Below, piece by piece: positions 23,150 to 32,881 of a DNA stretch of 64,000 bases. Source of the DNA: Chryseobacterium vaccae (GTDB taxonomy: Bacteria; Bacteroidota; Bacteroidia; Flavobacteriales; Weeksellaceae); NCBI RefSeq assembly GCF_009602705.1, contig NZ_VSWH01000001.1, forward strand, positions 930,001 through 994,000, in the 5' to 3' direction. Position 1 is the stretch's first letter, and every line of letters starts with the position of its first letter. Made by a program: the position numbers and the translations under genes. The notes below the pieces were generated by a model. The model had not been told where the DNA came from. It did not search any database and saw nothing but the letters and a program-made list of their open reading frames with translations.

Positions 23150-25489
23150 ATGCAAACACACCTACTTGGCTGCCCGCGTATTGGCAGCAACAGAGAACTC
23201 AAAAAAGCCTGTGAACAATATTGGGCAGGTAAAACATCATTGCAACAATTGCTGGAAACCGGGGAAACCATCAGCCAAGCCAACTGGACAATCCAGCAGG
23301 AAGCAGGCATCGATCTTATTCCGTGTAATGATTTTTCGTATTATGATCAGATATTGGATATGACGCTTACCGTTGGAGCCATTCCGGAACGTTATCAGGC
23401 TATTGCTTCTGAAGAATCTTACTCAGAGCTTGATCTTTACTTTGCTATGGCCAGAGGCTATCAGAAAAACGGTCTGGACATCACTGCCATGGAAATGACC
23501 AAATGGTTTGACACCAATTATCATTATATCGTTCCTGAATTCAGGAAAAACCAGAATTTCAGATTATTTTCCGATAAAATCATCAAAGAATTTATCCGTG
23601 CCAAACAATCCGGGATTAATGCGAAACCTGTCATTATCGGATTGGTTACTTACCTGCTTTTGGGTAAAGAAAAAGAAGAAGATTTCGACAAATTGGATCT
23701 GGCTCAAAATCTTTTGCCTGTTTATATTGAAATTTTAAAAGAGCTAGAACACCACGGTGCAGAATACATTCAGTTTGATGAACCGTTCCTCGGTTTGGAT
23801 TTAAATGAAAAAGCAAAAGAAACGTATCACTATATTTATGGTGAAATCAGAAAACAGTTTCCGGATCTTAAACTGATCATTGCCTCTTATTTTGAAGGAT
23901 TAAAAGACAATCTTTCTCTGGCTTCTTCCCTTCCGACAGATGTTTTGCATATTGATTTAGTGCGCTGTCCTGAGCAGTTGGATGACGTTTTACAGGCAAT
24001 TCCTACCACATTAAGCCTTTCTCTTGGAGTTGTGGACGGAAGAAATATCTGGAAAAACGATTTTGAAAGATCGCTTCACTGGATTAAAAAAGCGGTCAGT
24101 GAAATCGGATCAGAACGGGTCTTTATTGCGCCTTCCTGTTCGCTCCTCCATGTTCCTTTCGATCTTGACTCGGAAACTAATGAAGAAGTTTTGTCTCCTG
24201 AAATTAAACAATGGATGGCTTTTGCCAAACAAAAGATTGGAGAAATCGCTGTTTTGAAAAAGCTAGCTTCAGAAAATCCGGATTATCATACTTTGCAGGT
24301 ATTAGCTGAAAACAGGAAAGCACTGGAAAACCGTAAAGTATCAACGCTTATTCATCATCAGGAAGTTAAAGACCGCATTTCCGTAACCACTGAAGCAGAT
24401 GCACAGAGAAATAATCCGTTCAACATCAGAAAAGAAGTCCAACAGAAAGTCCTTCAACTTCCATTGTTCCCAACAACAACCATTGGCTCGTTTCCTCAGA
24501 CCAAAGAAGTAAGAAGCTGGAGAGCGAAATTCAAAAAAGGGGAACTCACTGCCGGACATTACGATGAACTACTGAAAAAAGAAACGGAAAGAACAATCCG
24601 CTGGCAGGAAAAGACAGGAATTGATGTACTCGTTCACGGAGAATTTGAGCGGAATGATATGGTGGAATATTTCGGAGAACAGCTTTCCGGATTTGCCTTC
24701 ACTCAAAACGGTTGGGTACAAAGCTACGGAAGCCGGTGTGTAAAACCGCCTGTTATTTATGGAGATGTCCACCGACTTCATCCTATGACCGTTTATTGGT
24801 CACAATATGCCCAATCATTAACTACGAAATGGGTAAAAGGAATGCTGACAGGTCCTGTAACCATCCTTCAATGGTCTTTTGTACGGGATGATCAGCCCCG
24901 TTCTCTTACCTGCAAACAAATTGCTCTGGCTATCCGTGATGAGGTAACCGATCTGGAGAAAGCAGGCATCAGGGTTATCCAAATTGATGAACCCGCCATT
25001 CGTGAAGGTCTTCCGTTGAGGAAATCCGACTGGCAAAGTTACCTGAAATGGGCAGTAGAAGCCTTTAGAATTTCTGCCAGCGGCGTGGAAGATGCTACTC
25101 AGATTCATACGCATATGTGCTATTCTGAATTTAATGACATTATCCAGAATATTGCGGATATGGATGCCGATGTAATCACCATAGAATGTTCCAGAAGCCA
25201 GATGGAACTGCTGCATGCCTTTGCTGATTTCAAATATCCGAATGAGATCGGTCCAGGAGTTTATGATATTCATTCTCCAAGAGTTCCGTCCAAAGAAGAA
25301 ATGGTAGAATTGTTGAATAAGGCACAAGCCGTAATTCCGGCACAGCAGCTTTGGGTAAACCCTGACTGTGGTCTGAAAACAAGACACTGGGATGAAACGG
25401 AAAAGGCTCTGATTGCCATGGTGGGGGCTGCAAAGGAAGCGAGTGCGGAGTATGTGGCAAGGGAGAAACTAGGGAATCATTGGTTTTAG
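23150..25489 (+). CDS. metE: cobalamin-independent methionine synthase
   Basis: This 779-residue zinc enzyme makes methionine from homocysteine and 5-methyltetrahydropteroyltriglutamate without vitamin B12. The N-terminus LLGCPRIGSNRELKKA and the C-terminal catalytic barrel are complete. Zinc ligands are visible in IHTHMCYSEF, in ECSRSQ and in WVNPDCGLKTR near the C-terminus, and the FPTTTIGSFPQT start of the second barrel is at about residue 442. Length is normal. It is controlled by the B12 riboswitch in its leader, implying that the genome also has a B12-dependent MetH or a B12 uptake route. It ends before the GGGCTnnAGCCC element. Confidence 0.98.
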   Translation: MQTHLLGCPRIGSNRELKKACEQYWAGKTSLQQLLETGETISQANWTIQQEAGIDLIPCNDFSYYDQILDMTLTVGAIPERYQAIASEESYSELDLYFAMARGYQKNGLDITAMEMTKWFDTNYHYIVPEFRKNQNFRLFSDKIIKEFIRAKQSGINAKPVIIGLVTYLLLGKEKEEDFDKLDLAQNLLPVYIEILKELEHHGAEYIQFDEPFLGLDLNEKAKETYHYIYGEIRKQFPDLKLIIASYFEGLKDNLSLASSLPTDVLHIDLVRCPEQLDDVLQAIPTTLSLSLGVVDGRNIWKNDFERSLHWIKKAVSEIGSERVFIAPSCSLLHVPFDLDSETNEEVLSPEIKQWMAFAKQKIGEIAVLKKLASENPDYHTLQVLAENRKALENRKVSTLIHHQEVKDRISVTTEADAQRNNPFNIRKEVQQKVLQLPLFPTTTIGSFPQTKEVRSWRAKFKKGELTAGHYDELLKKETERTIRWQEKTGIDVLVHGEFERNDMVEYFGEQLSGFAFTQNGWVQSYGSRCVKPPVIYGDVHRLHPMTVYWSQYAQSLTTKWVKGMLTGPVTILQWSFVRDDQPRSLTCKQIALAIRDEVTDLEKAGIRVIQIDEPAIREGLPLRKSDWQSYLKWAVEAFRISASGVEDATQIHTHMCYSEFNDIIQNIADMDADVITIECSRSQMELLHAFADFKYPNEIGPGVYDIHSPRVPSKEEMVELLNKAQAVIPAQQLWVNPDCGLKTRHWDETEKALIAMVGAAKEASAEYVAREKLGNHWF

Positions 25490-25556
25490 GTTTTGGCTAA
25501 AGCCGAAGGATTTTTTGTTTTTTTGGGAGCGGGCTAAAGCCCGCTCCTATTGAATA
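25490..25556 (+). repeat. GGGCTnnAGCCC-TATTGAATAA intergenic element, copy A
   Basis: The element has a first half-palindrome GGCTAAAGCC (25495-25504), then GGATT and a T-rich spacer. A perfect 22-bp palindrome (25526-25547, core GGGCTAAAGCCC) and TATTGAATAAAG follow. The same order occurs at 37370-37433. It directly follows metE and the hairpin and T tract could also terminate its transcript. Confidence 0.7.
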
Positions 25557-25732
25557 AAGTGGGCCTTTATATTGGTTTATCTCGGAATATTATTGATATG
25601 TCAGATTATCAGGAGAATTATTCATTTTAGATAAAATAGAGACCGAACTCTTGTTTTCAATTGATTGGGGTTTAAAAAATTCATCTTGTTTGTAAATAAA
25701 TAAAAAATTATTAGTTTCGTTTTAAAAATCTA

Positions 25733-26746
25733 ATGACTAATTATTTTAATCAAATCTGTGAATTCAGGCAAAATAATCCTATTGTAAAAAGCCAAACCAT
25801 AAAGACCGACAATCCTATTTTAAATAATGTAAAAAAAGCTCTTAATAATTTTAAACTTGAATTAGAAGAAAAATATCAAAATTTTGAGGGTACAAATTTA
25901 ACAATAGAGGTATCTCAAGGTGCAGCAAACTTCCCCCATGTAACCCATGTGTGTATTCTTCCTCCCAACCAAAAAGTATCAGATGGAATATATGTAGCGA
26001 TTTGTTTCGATAAATTTGGAAAAGGCGCTGTAGTAGGTTGCGCAGAATCAAAAACTAATCCTAAAGGTTTAAACATAACTATAAGAAAATCAAAAAGTCT
26101 TTCTCCTAAAATTGATGTCGACGGTGGTAGTGATAGAACTAAATATAACAATGTATTTGAAAATCCTAAGGAATTTTATTATGAATTAAAAGACGACGAT
26201 GCCTTACTTAGTCATATCAATAAGTCTTTAAGCTTATGTCTTTATAATTTAGGGTTAATAAAAGCCTCTGATTATCTACAAACTAACGATTATCTAACTT
26301 CATTTATTAACGAGAAAGAAATTGAACCATTCAATTTTAATAACATAGAAGATGACAGAAAAAGAATGGCTGTTCAAATTTATGCTAGAAGAGGACAAAG
26401 AAAATTCAGAGAAAAACTTCTTGAGATTTATAATCAAAAATGTGCAATCACTCAATGTGAAATTGTTGAAATGTTAGAAGCGGCTCATATCTATTCTTTT
26501 AAAGGAACAGAAACGAATAAGGTTCCTAATGGTATCTTGCTACGATCTGATATTCATACATTGTTTGATTTAGGATTAATTAGTATAAATCCTGAAAATT
26601 ATACGATTCAAGTGAGTAATAAAATTCTCCATGACAAATATTATGCTAAGTTACATCAAACTAAAATTATTTTACCAGGAAAAAAGGAATATTATCCCAA
26701 TATAGATTCACTAAAGAATCATTTTGAAAATATTTTTGAAAAATAA
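25733..26746 (+). CDS. DUF3578 (MrcB_N-like) HNH endonuclease
   Basis: This 337-residue protein has a stretch similar to the MrcB_N/DUF3578 domain in its N-terminal half (about 55-175: GAANFPHVTHVCILPP, VAICFDKFGKGAVVG). A C-terminal HNH nuclease domain (about 220-300) includes C237 and C242, EAAHIYSF (H252), VPNGILLRSDIH (N266, H275) and FDLGLI. The N-terminal domain is a DNA-recognition module found in McrBC-like restriction proteins; together they suggest modification-dependent or sequence-specific DNA cleavage. No methyltransferase gene is next to it, which favours modification-dependent restriction. It is AT-rich compared with its neighbours and sits in the accessory pocket. Confidence 0.8.
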   Translation: MTNYFNQICEFRQNNPIVKSQTIKTDNPILNNVKKALNNFKLELEEKYQNFEGTNLTIEVSQGAANFPHVTHVCILPPNQKVSDGIYVAICFDKFGKGAVVGCAESKTNPKGLNITIRKSKSLSPKIDVDGGSDRTKYNNVFENPKEFYYELKDDDALLSHINKSLSLCLYNLGLIKASDYLQTNDYLTSFINEKEIEPFNFNNIEDDRKRMAVQIYARRGQRKFREKLLEIYNQKCAITQCEIVEMLEAAHIYSFKGTETNKVPNGILLRSDIHTLFDLGLISINPENYTIQVSNKILHDKYYAKLHQTKIILPGKKEYYPNIDSLKNHFENIFEK

Positions 26747-26935
26747 ACAATAAGATATACACCGGCATAGAATGGCACTATAAAAGACTCATCATGACTC
26801 ATAGAAAATAATCTGCTATCTCCATACACGTTAAAATAGTATTATATACTCCTATTGTCTGCATATAAATTTTCAGTTTCTGATTATTAAATAAATTAAT
26901 ACTGAATAAGTTATGATTTTTACAATTTAAAAGCT

Positions 26936-26943
26936 TAATTTTG
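26936..26943 (+). promoter_or_regulatory. -7 promoter box of the J-KTSC gene
   Basis: TAATTTTG matches TAnnTTTG, 25 bp before the ATG at 26969. No clear -33 TTG was found. Confidence 0.45.
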
Positions 26944-26968
26944 CACCCCGAAATAAGGACCATACATT

Positions 26969-27415
26969 ATGAAAAAACTGGGCGAGCACAGAAAGCTTTT
27001 AGGAGTTGATAAAACCGTTACTTTAAAGGAGTTAAAAACTATTTACAGAAATACGATGAAGGATACTCATCCTGATAAATTTATCAATGATGAAGCCGGA
27101 AAATTAGAAGCAGAGGAAAAAAGCAAATCGGTGATTGAAGCCTATCATTTTCTGGTGAGCATCAATCCTGAAACGCAGGAAAAATACAAAGAAGAATATA
27201 CGGAGACCATCACAAAGTCCAATATTCAGGATTTCTTTCTTGAAAAATCGGTTCTGACAGTACAGCATTTGAACGGAAATATGTATGAATACATTGGTGT
27301 TCCGAGAAATACCTACATTAAAATGGTTAATTCTGATTCTCCAAGCCGTTTTGCAAGAAGACATATTTATGGAAGTTTTATCTACAGAAAGTCCGGTGAG
27401 GCTATGGCAGATTAA
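26969..27415 (+). CDS. J-domain plus KTSC-domain protein
   Basis: This 148-residue protein has an N-terminal J-like domain (about 1-75) with the HPD tripeptide at 34-36 (THPDKF), the signature for stimulating an Hsp70 ATPase. The C-terminal KTSC domain (about 88-145) includes YIGVPRNTYIKMVNSDSPSRF and GSFIYRK; such a domain is also found in phage and lysyl-tRNA synthetase-like proteins and may bind RNA or protein. The fusion is known in Bacteroidota without defined function. It has its own promoter box and a strong terminator at 27433-27466. Confidence 0.85.
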   Translation: MKKLGEHRKLLGVDKTVTLKELKTIYRNTMKDTHPDKFINDEAGKLEAEEKSKSVIEAYHFLVSINPETQEKYKEEYTETITKSNIQDFFLEKSVLTVQHLNGNMYEYIGVPRNTYIKMVNSDSPSRFARRHIYGSFIYRKSGEAMAD

Positions 27416-27432
27416 TTTCTATTATAAAAATA

Positions 27433-27466
27433 AAAAAGCTTCCAGTTTTACTGGAAGCTTTTTTTG
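27433..27466 (+). terminator. strong rho-independent terminator
   Basis: AAAAAAGCTTCCAG pairs perfectly with CTGGAAGCTTTTTT around TTTTA, giving a long A/T-flanked hairpin that works in both directions. Confidence 0.95.
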
Positions 27467-28107
27467 TTTAGTTTGTACTATAAAAATTTAGCTTATACTC
27501 CTAACAATTTATAATAAATAAGATAATTAAAAGTGATTTCTAACTCAGAAGAACTATTAAATAGTTCTTTTTTTCAACAATAAATTTAATATCTTTATTA
27601 AAAAAAATTAAGATGGATGAAAAAAATACTTTAGGTTTTATAAAAGACACTCAACAATTACTTACAACAATTTATGGAGATTTAGCTCAACCAGCAGTAA
27701 AAAAAGTAGGAATAGCACTAGAAAGTGTATTGGAATTCTCAACTAGTATATTTCTTCCTTTGAAATTTCAAAATGAAAAATGGAAATTAAATTTTGAAAA
27801 AAGATTATTAGATTATAAAGAAAAACTAAATCAAATACCAGAAGAAGATATAATTGAAGTTAATCCACAAATAGGAGTTCCTATAATTGAGAAACTTAGT
27901 TACACAACAAATGATAACATAGCTGAGATGTTTTTAAATTTATTAATAAAAGGAAGCTCTATTAAAACTGCAAATATTGCTCATCCTAGTTTTATAAGTA
28001 TAATTGAAAGAATTTCTTCAGACGAAGCAAAAATTATTAATTACTTAAAACATAAAGACTATATCCCGTATATTAGTTATAAACTATATCAAAATGGCTC
28101 TAGTTCC

Positions 28108-28114
28108 TATAATA
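28108..28114. repeat. target site duplication, left copy
   Basis: TATAATA abuts the left end of the IS element and is identical to 29319-29325. Confidence 0.9.
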
Positions 28115-29318
28115 TGTAATAGCCACGACTTTATCTGACAGTTAGGGGTTAAAAATAATTGTCAGTTATCCAATATTATCCTTACTTCCAAAAGTAAGGA
28201 TTTTTTGTTCCTCTGCAAGAGTTTCCAATAATTTCTCTTTTGCAATAGTTTTACTATCTAGAAACGTCTGCATCGGTGTTTTACCGTAACAATGTTTTCC
28301 TGTATGCGTTCTTTCATTGTTGTAATACGACAACCAGCTGTTCAGGTCTAATTGCAGTTCTTCAATACTTCTGTAAATTTTCTTTCTGAAAGCTATGGCA
28401 TAAAACTCGTCCTGTATCGTCCTGTGAAAACGTTCACAAATACCATTGGTCTGAGGGCTTTTAGCCTTGGTCTTCGTATGATCGATATCTTCAATGGCCA
28501 AATAGAGCTGGTATTCATGCTGTTCTCTTATTCCACAGTATTCCGTTCCTCGGTCTGTTAAAATTCTGAGTAAACGAAGTTCCTGCTGCTCAAAGAAAGG
28601 GACTACCTGATCATTAAGCATGTCAGCAGCAATAAGAGCATTTTTACGGTCATATAGCTTTGCAAATACTACCTTTGAATATGTATCAATAAAAGTTTGT
28701 TGATAAATATGTCCAACTCCTTTGATATTGCCTACGTAATAAGTGTCTTGAGCTCCTAAATATCCAGGATGATGAGTTTCAATTTCTCCATGAGCTTTTT
28801 TCTCTTCCTTAGCCCTTTCTAGTGCTGAAAGTTGAGATTCAGTAAGGACTACACCATCTTGAGCAGATTTGGCTTCTAGGGCTTTCAATCTTAGTTTAAA
28901 CGTATGTAGATCGTGTCTTAACCAAATACTTCTGACTCCACCTGGTGATACAATGAAACCTTTCTTTTTAAGTTCATTACTTACTCTAAGCTGCCCCAAA
29001 GCAGGGTTTTCAATAGCTATATCAACAACAGCTTTTTCAATGACTTCATCTACACGATTCTTTAATACTGGCTTTCTTCTGGAGATTTCCTGTAATGCTA
29101 ATTCACCTCCTTGCTCATACAATTCTTTAAATCTATAAAAACTGTCTCGGGAATAGCCCATCACCTTACAGGCTTTGGATACGTTTCCTAAATGTTGTGC
29201 TAATTCAAGTACGCCTAACTTGTTTTTGATAATCTTTTGTTGTGTTGTCATAATACTTAATCTGTTTTAAAGTTATTTAATTTGATTATAACTGTCAGAT
29301 TAAGTATTGACTAATTCA
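28115..29318 (-). mobile_element. intact IS481-type insertion sequence, 1204 bp
   Basis: The two ends form 30-bp imperfect inverted repeats (28115-28144 and 29289-29318) with 23 of 30 matching positions. The outer bases are TG, and ATCTGACAGTTA is shared at the inner side. A single transposase gene fills most of the element on the minus strand. Identical 7-bp direct repeats (TATAATA) flank it. The TG ends, gene size and transposase motifs fit the IS481 group. Confidence 0.93.
28166..29251 (-). CDS. IS481-family transposase
   Basis: This 361-residue DDE transposase has an N-terminal helix-turn-helix (about 10-50, ACKVMGYSRDSFYRFKELYE) and an integrase-like second binding region. The rve catalytic core starts at about 160. 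Catalytic acidic residues are visible in YQQTFIDTYSK, LTDRGTEYCG and NGICERFHRTIQDEFY, and YNNERTHTGKHCYGKTP is the usual IS481/IS3-type tail. The gene is complete and undamaged, so the element may still be mobile. It reads opposite to the gene it interrupts. Confidence 0.95.
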   Translation of the reverse strand: MTTQQKIIKNKLGVLELAQHLGNVSKACKVMGYSRDSFYRFKELYEQGGELALQEISRRKPVLKNRVDEVIEKAVVDIAIENPALGQLRVSNELKKKGFIVSPGGVRSIWLRHDLHTFKLRLKALEAKSAQDGVVLTESQLSALERAKEEKKAHGEIETHHPGYLGAQDTYYVGNIKGVGHIYQQTFIDTYSKVVFAKLYDRKNALIAADMLNDQVVPFFEQQELRLLRILTDRGTEYCGIREQHEYQLYLAIEDIDHTKTKAKSPQTNGICERFHRTIQDEFYAIAFRKKIYRSIEELQLDLNSWLSYYNNERTHTGKHCYGKTPMQTFLDSKTIAKEKLLETLAEEQKILTFGSKDNIG

Positions 29319-29325
29319 TATAATA
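29319..29325. repeat. target site duplication, right copy
   Basis: TATAATA follows the right end of the IS element, matching 28108-28114 exactly. Confidence 0.9.
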
Positions 29326-29635
29326 TAATCTTAACCAAAGCCACTTTACTTCCATTTGAATTAGAGTTACTTTTTCCCCAAAATGTTTCTATGTATTTGG
29401 ATAACTTAACAAGTCTTGGAATTTTGTATTATGACGAATCAAAATATAAAAATGATCCTAAAGCTTATGAAAAACTTCTTGAAAAGTATCAATATGAAGA
29501 ATCTCACAATAGTCTCAAATTAGTTTTGGAAGGATTTAACAATCTCGAAATTATTAAATCTTTTTATGAATTAACTGATTATGGTAAATCTTTTATACAG
29601 TCTTGCGTAACTAGCTAGTTTTATTTAACAAATCA

Positions 29636-29667
29636 AAAAAGCGCCCCAGATAATCTGAGACGCTTTT
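29636..29667. terminator. bidirectional terminator between the DUF4393 and efflux genes
   Basis: AAAAAGCG and CCAGAT pair with ATCTGAG and CGCTTTT around a short loop. A and T tracts on both sides allow termination of both convergent transcripts. Confidence 0.75.
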
Positions 29668-29688
29668 GGCTAATTAAAGGTTATTATT

Positions 29689-32600
29689 TTAGTCTAAATG
29701 TTTTGGAGTAAATCCATCTTCACTTAGTTCTCTGTGATCGTATTCAGCTTTCATTTCAGCTTCATAGTCTACTTTTTCATGTTTACCCATTCTTCTCAGG
29801 ATGGAATCAAACAGAGAGTATACTACCGGAACAATGATCAGGGTAAGGAATAGAGACGATGTCAAACCACCGATAACTACCCATGCAAGACCTTTGTTCA
29901 TCTCTGCTCCGGCTCCTGTTGCCAATGCAATCGGAAGCATACCGAAGATCATCGCAATCGTTGTCATCAAAATCGGACGAAGACGTGCGTGGTTGGCCTG
30001 AATCAGAGCGTCATGTGTATTAGCACCTGCTGCTTTTCTGGCATTCGTAAAGTCGACGATCAGAATCGCATTTTTCGCAACAAGACCAATCAACATGATC
30101 ATTCCCAGCATCGTAAAGATGTTCAATGAGTTGGCTGTCAGGGCAAGGATTACCATTACTCCGATCATCGCCAACGGAATGGAGAACAATACCACGAATG
30201 GATACACAAAGCTGTCATATAGAGAAACCATTACTAGGTACACCAATACGATCGCTGCTAATAATGCAATACCTAATGTACCGAAACCTTCCTGCTGGTT
30301 TTCCATATCACCACTCCAGATGTAATCAACTCCTACTGGTTTGTCTTTACTATCCATGAACTTGGCTGCCCATTCATTGGCTACGTCACCTACAGGTCTA
30401 CCTACTGCTTTAGCCCTTACTTTTACAGAAGGTGATTTATCTCTACGTTCAAGCAAACTTGGTCCTGAACCCATTTTCACTTCAGCAAACTGGCTTAAAC
30501 GAACCTGCTGCCCCTGAGGGTTGGTGAACATTAAGTTTTTAACATCATCAATGGATTGTCTGTTGGCATCTCCAAAACGGATATTAATATCATATTCATA
30601 TTCTCCGGCTCTGAATTTCCCATCAGTATTTCCGTTGAATGCGGTCTGCATCGTTTGTCCTACACTTGAAAGATTTAAGCCTAAAGAAGCCATTTTATCT
30701 CTATCGATGTTCACCTGAACTTCCGGATTACCTGTATCCGTTGATAATTCAGCATCTACTGCTCCCGGAACTTTTTTCAGTAATTCCAAGATTCTTGTCG
30801 CTTCTTTTACTGCTGTTGCGTTGTCCGGAGCGGTTACCACCATTTCGATCGGTGCATTTTCAGCTCCCATGATACCGATTGGCGCTGTTTTGAATTCAAC
30901 TCCTGTGAATTTCTCTTCCAGTGCTCTTTTTACTTTTGCCGCTTTAATGTTGGTACTTTCAGAACGTTCAGACTTATCTGTTAAGTTTACCTGAACTTCA
31001 GACTGGTACGTTGTTGCCTGAGCCCCACCAAAACCTGTTGACTGCTGACCTACCGTTGTAATAAGGTCTACAACATCTTTATCATTTCTTAAAAACTTCT
31101 CAACATCTAATGTCAGCTGGTTGGTTTTTTCTACTGTTGCATCTTTCGATAATTCCATCTGAACAAGGAACTGGCCACGGTCAATCGGCGGGAAGAATTC
31201 ACCTCCGATGAATCCGAATGCTACCAGCATAAATGAACTGATCAGGACAACGAATGTAATAATTACGGTTGAAATTCTTCTTAATGTTGTTTTCAAGCAC
31301 CATTCAAGGATATCTGTGATCCAGTGCGTGAATTTTTCAATTAAACCTTCAAACCAAAGGATGAATTTCTCAAACCAGTTTTTACCTGTTAAATGTTCAA
31401 GCTTACCGAATCTTGATGATAGCCACGGAATGATCGTAAATGAAGCCAATAACGATAATAAAGTGGCAATAACTACCGTGACGCAGAACTGGGCAAGGAT
31501 ATTTGCTACAAGACCTGAACTCATCGCAATCGGTAAGAATACCACCACAATTACCAAGGTAATCGCTGCTACGGTAAACCCGATTTCCGAAGCTCCGTCA
31601 TAGGCTGCTCTGATTTTGCTTTTCCCCATCTCCATGTGACGATAAATGTTCTCAAGTACTACGATCGCGTCATCCACAAGGATACCTACCACAAGCGAAA
31701 GTCCCAGTAAGCTCATTAAGTTCAGCGTGTAGCCCATCAGATTCATTCCGATGAACGCTGCCACCAACGAAGCCGGGATGGAAACCATTACAATAAACGC
31801 GTTTCTGATACTGTGAAGGAATAATAACATCACGATCGCCACGAGGATAATTGCCAGGAACAAGTCGAAAATAACGTGGTTGGCAGATTCAAGGGTAAAG
31901 TCTGTGGTATCGTTCACCACTTTTACTTTTATTCCCTGAACTTTATAAGCATTTTCTACCGTTTGAATGGTTTTCTGAACACTTTCAGATACGGCAACCG
32001 CATTGGCATCAGACTGCTTTTTTACCTGCATTAAGATGGTTGGAAACTGGTTAAATCTCGCTACTTTCTCAACATCTTTCTGAGCATCGAAAACTGTAGC
32101 AATATCAGATAAACGTACCTGAGCTCCATTTTTATTGGAAACCACAAGGTTGTTCATTTCCGCAATCGACTTATATTTTCCGGATAATCTAATTGTAGAT
32201 TTTGTGGTTCTCGTTTTCAAGCTTCCCGTCGGGAAGTCAAGGTTTGAGGAAAGAATCGCCTGTTGTACGTCTCCGATTGAAAGTCCGTATCCCTGCAGTT
32301 TTTTCTCATCCAGATTTACCTGGATTTCTCTTTCCTGTCCACCTACAAGGTCAACCTGTGCTACACCGTTTACACGAGAGAAGATGGGTTCAATCTTTTT
32401 ATCTAAAAGGTCATAAAGATCTTTACTGTTCAGTTTATCTGATGAAATACTCATTGTAATGATCGGGAGATCATCCAGGGAGAATTTATTCAGAGACGGT
32501 GCATCTACATCATCCGGAAGGTCTGCCAGGATAGCGTTTACTTTTCTCTGGGCATCATTCAGGGCATAATCTACATCCGCTCCGTCATTCAGCTGAACCA

Positions 32601-32874
32601 TGATTACGGATAAACTTTCATAAGAAGAAGATTCTACTTTCTTCACGTTTTCCAAAGACCCCACAGCATCTTCAATCTTTCGGGTTACGGAGGTTTCCAC
32701 CTCTGCAGGTGAAGCTCCCGGATATACCGTAGAAATGGTTACCATATTGGTTTCAAACTTCGGAATCAATTCGTACCCCATCATGGAGTAACTCAAAATA
32801 CCACCCAGAGTTAATATCGTAAATAATACGATAACCAGGGAAGGCCTTTTAATGGATATTTCTGCTAACTTCAT
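29689..32874 (-). CDS. RND-family efflux pump, inner-membrane permease
   Basis: This 1061-residue HAE1/AcrB-type proton-driven exporter has twelve membrane segments in two repeats with large periplasmic loops. The N-terminus KRPSLVIVLFTILTLGG is typical. Proton-relay residues are visible in TM4 (GILVDDAIVVLENIYR) and TM10 (LIGLVAKNAILIVDF). Porter-domain motifs such as VYPGASPAEVET and FGGAQATTY are present. It forms a trimer that takes drugs or toxic compounds and passes them to the adaptor and TolC channel encoded upstream. The adaptor gene lies 7 bp away, so this is one operon. The substrate is unknown. Confidence 0.96.
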   Translation of the reverse strand: MKLAEISIKRPSLVIVLFTILTLGGILSYSMMGYELIPKFETNMVTISTVYPGASPAEVETSVTRKIEDAVGSLENVKKVESSSYESLSVIMVQLNDGADVDYALNDAQRKVNAILADLPDDVDAPSLNKFSLDDLPIITMSISSDKLNSKDLYDLLDKKIEPIFSRVNGVAQVDLVGGQEREIQVNLDEKKLQGYGLSIGDVQQAILSSNLDFPTGSLKTRTTKSTIRLSGKYKSIAEMNNLVVSNKNGAQVRLSDIATVFDAQKDVEKVARFNQFPTILMQVKKQSDANAVAVSESVQKTIQTVENAYKVQGIKVKVVNDTTDFTLESANHVIFDLFLAIILVAIVMLLFLHSIRNAFIVMVSIPASLVAAFIGMNLMGYTLNLMSLLGLSLVVGILVDDAIVVLENIYRHMEMGKSKIRAAYDGASEIGFTVAAITLVIVVVFLPIAMSSGLVANILAQFCVTVVIATLLSLLASFTIIPWLSSRFGKLEHLTGKNWFEKFILWFEGLIEKFTHWITDILEWCLKTTLRRISTVIITFVVLISSFMLVAFGFIGGEFFPPIDRGQFLVQMELSKDATVEKTNQLTLDVEKFLRNDKDVVDLITTVGQQSTGFGGAQATTYQSEVQVNLTDKSERSESTNIKAAKVKRALEEKFTGVEFKTAPIGIMGAENAPIEMVVTAPDNATAVKEATRILELLKKVPGAVDAELSTDTGNPEVQVNIDRDKMASLGLNLSSVGQTMQTAFNGNTDGKFRAGEYEYDINIRFGDANRQSIDDVKNLMFTNPQGQQVRLSQFAEVKMGSGPSLLERRDKSPSVKVRAKAVGRPVGDVANEWAAKFMDSKDKPVGVDYIWSGDMENQQEGFGTLGIALLAAIVLVYLVMVSLYDSFVYPFVVLFSIPLAMIGVMVILALTANSLNIFTMLGMIMLIGLVAKNAILIVDFTNARKAAGANTHDALIQANHARLRPILMTTIAMIFGMLPIALATGAGAEMNKGLAWVVIGGLTSSLFLTLIIVPVVYSLFDSILRRMGKHEKVDYEAEMKAEYDHRELSEDGFTPKHLD

Positions 32875-32881
32875 CTTTCTT

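Larger units (their letters stand above)
27613..29618 (+). pseudogene. DUF4393 (Abi-alpha) gene interrupted by an IS481-type element
   Basis: The 5' part (27613-28114) encodes a DUF4393/Abi-alpha-like protein (QQLLTTIYGDLAQPAVKKVG; PQIGVPIIEKLSY). It ends at codon AAT-A, where the element at 28115-29318 begins; the inserted end supplies an immediate TAA after 168 residues. The 3' part resumes after the second TATAATA copy at 29326 and runs to 29618 (ILTKATLLPFELELLF to SFIQSCVTS). Removing the element and one 7-bp repeat restores one frame of 264 residues, so the insertion is recent. DUF4393 proteins are linked to abortive infection. The whole locus is AT-rich. The truncated product is unlikely to work. 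Confidence 0.85.

Noticed and set aside
29307..29618. Independent 103-residue gene
   Set aside because: Its first codons lie inside the IS end, and it joins in frame to the upstream DUF4393 part when the element is removed.
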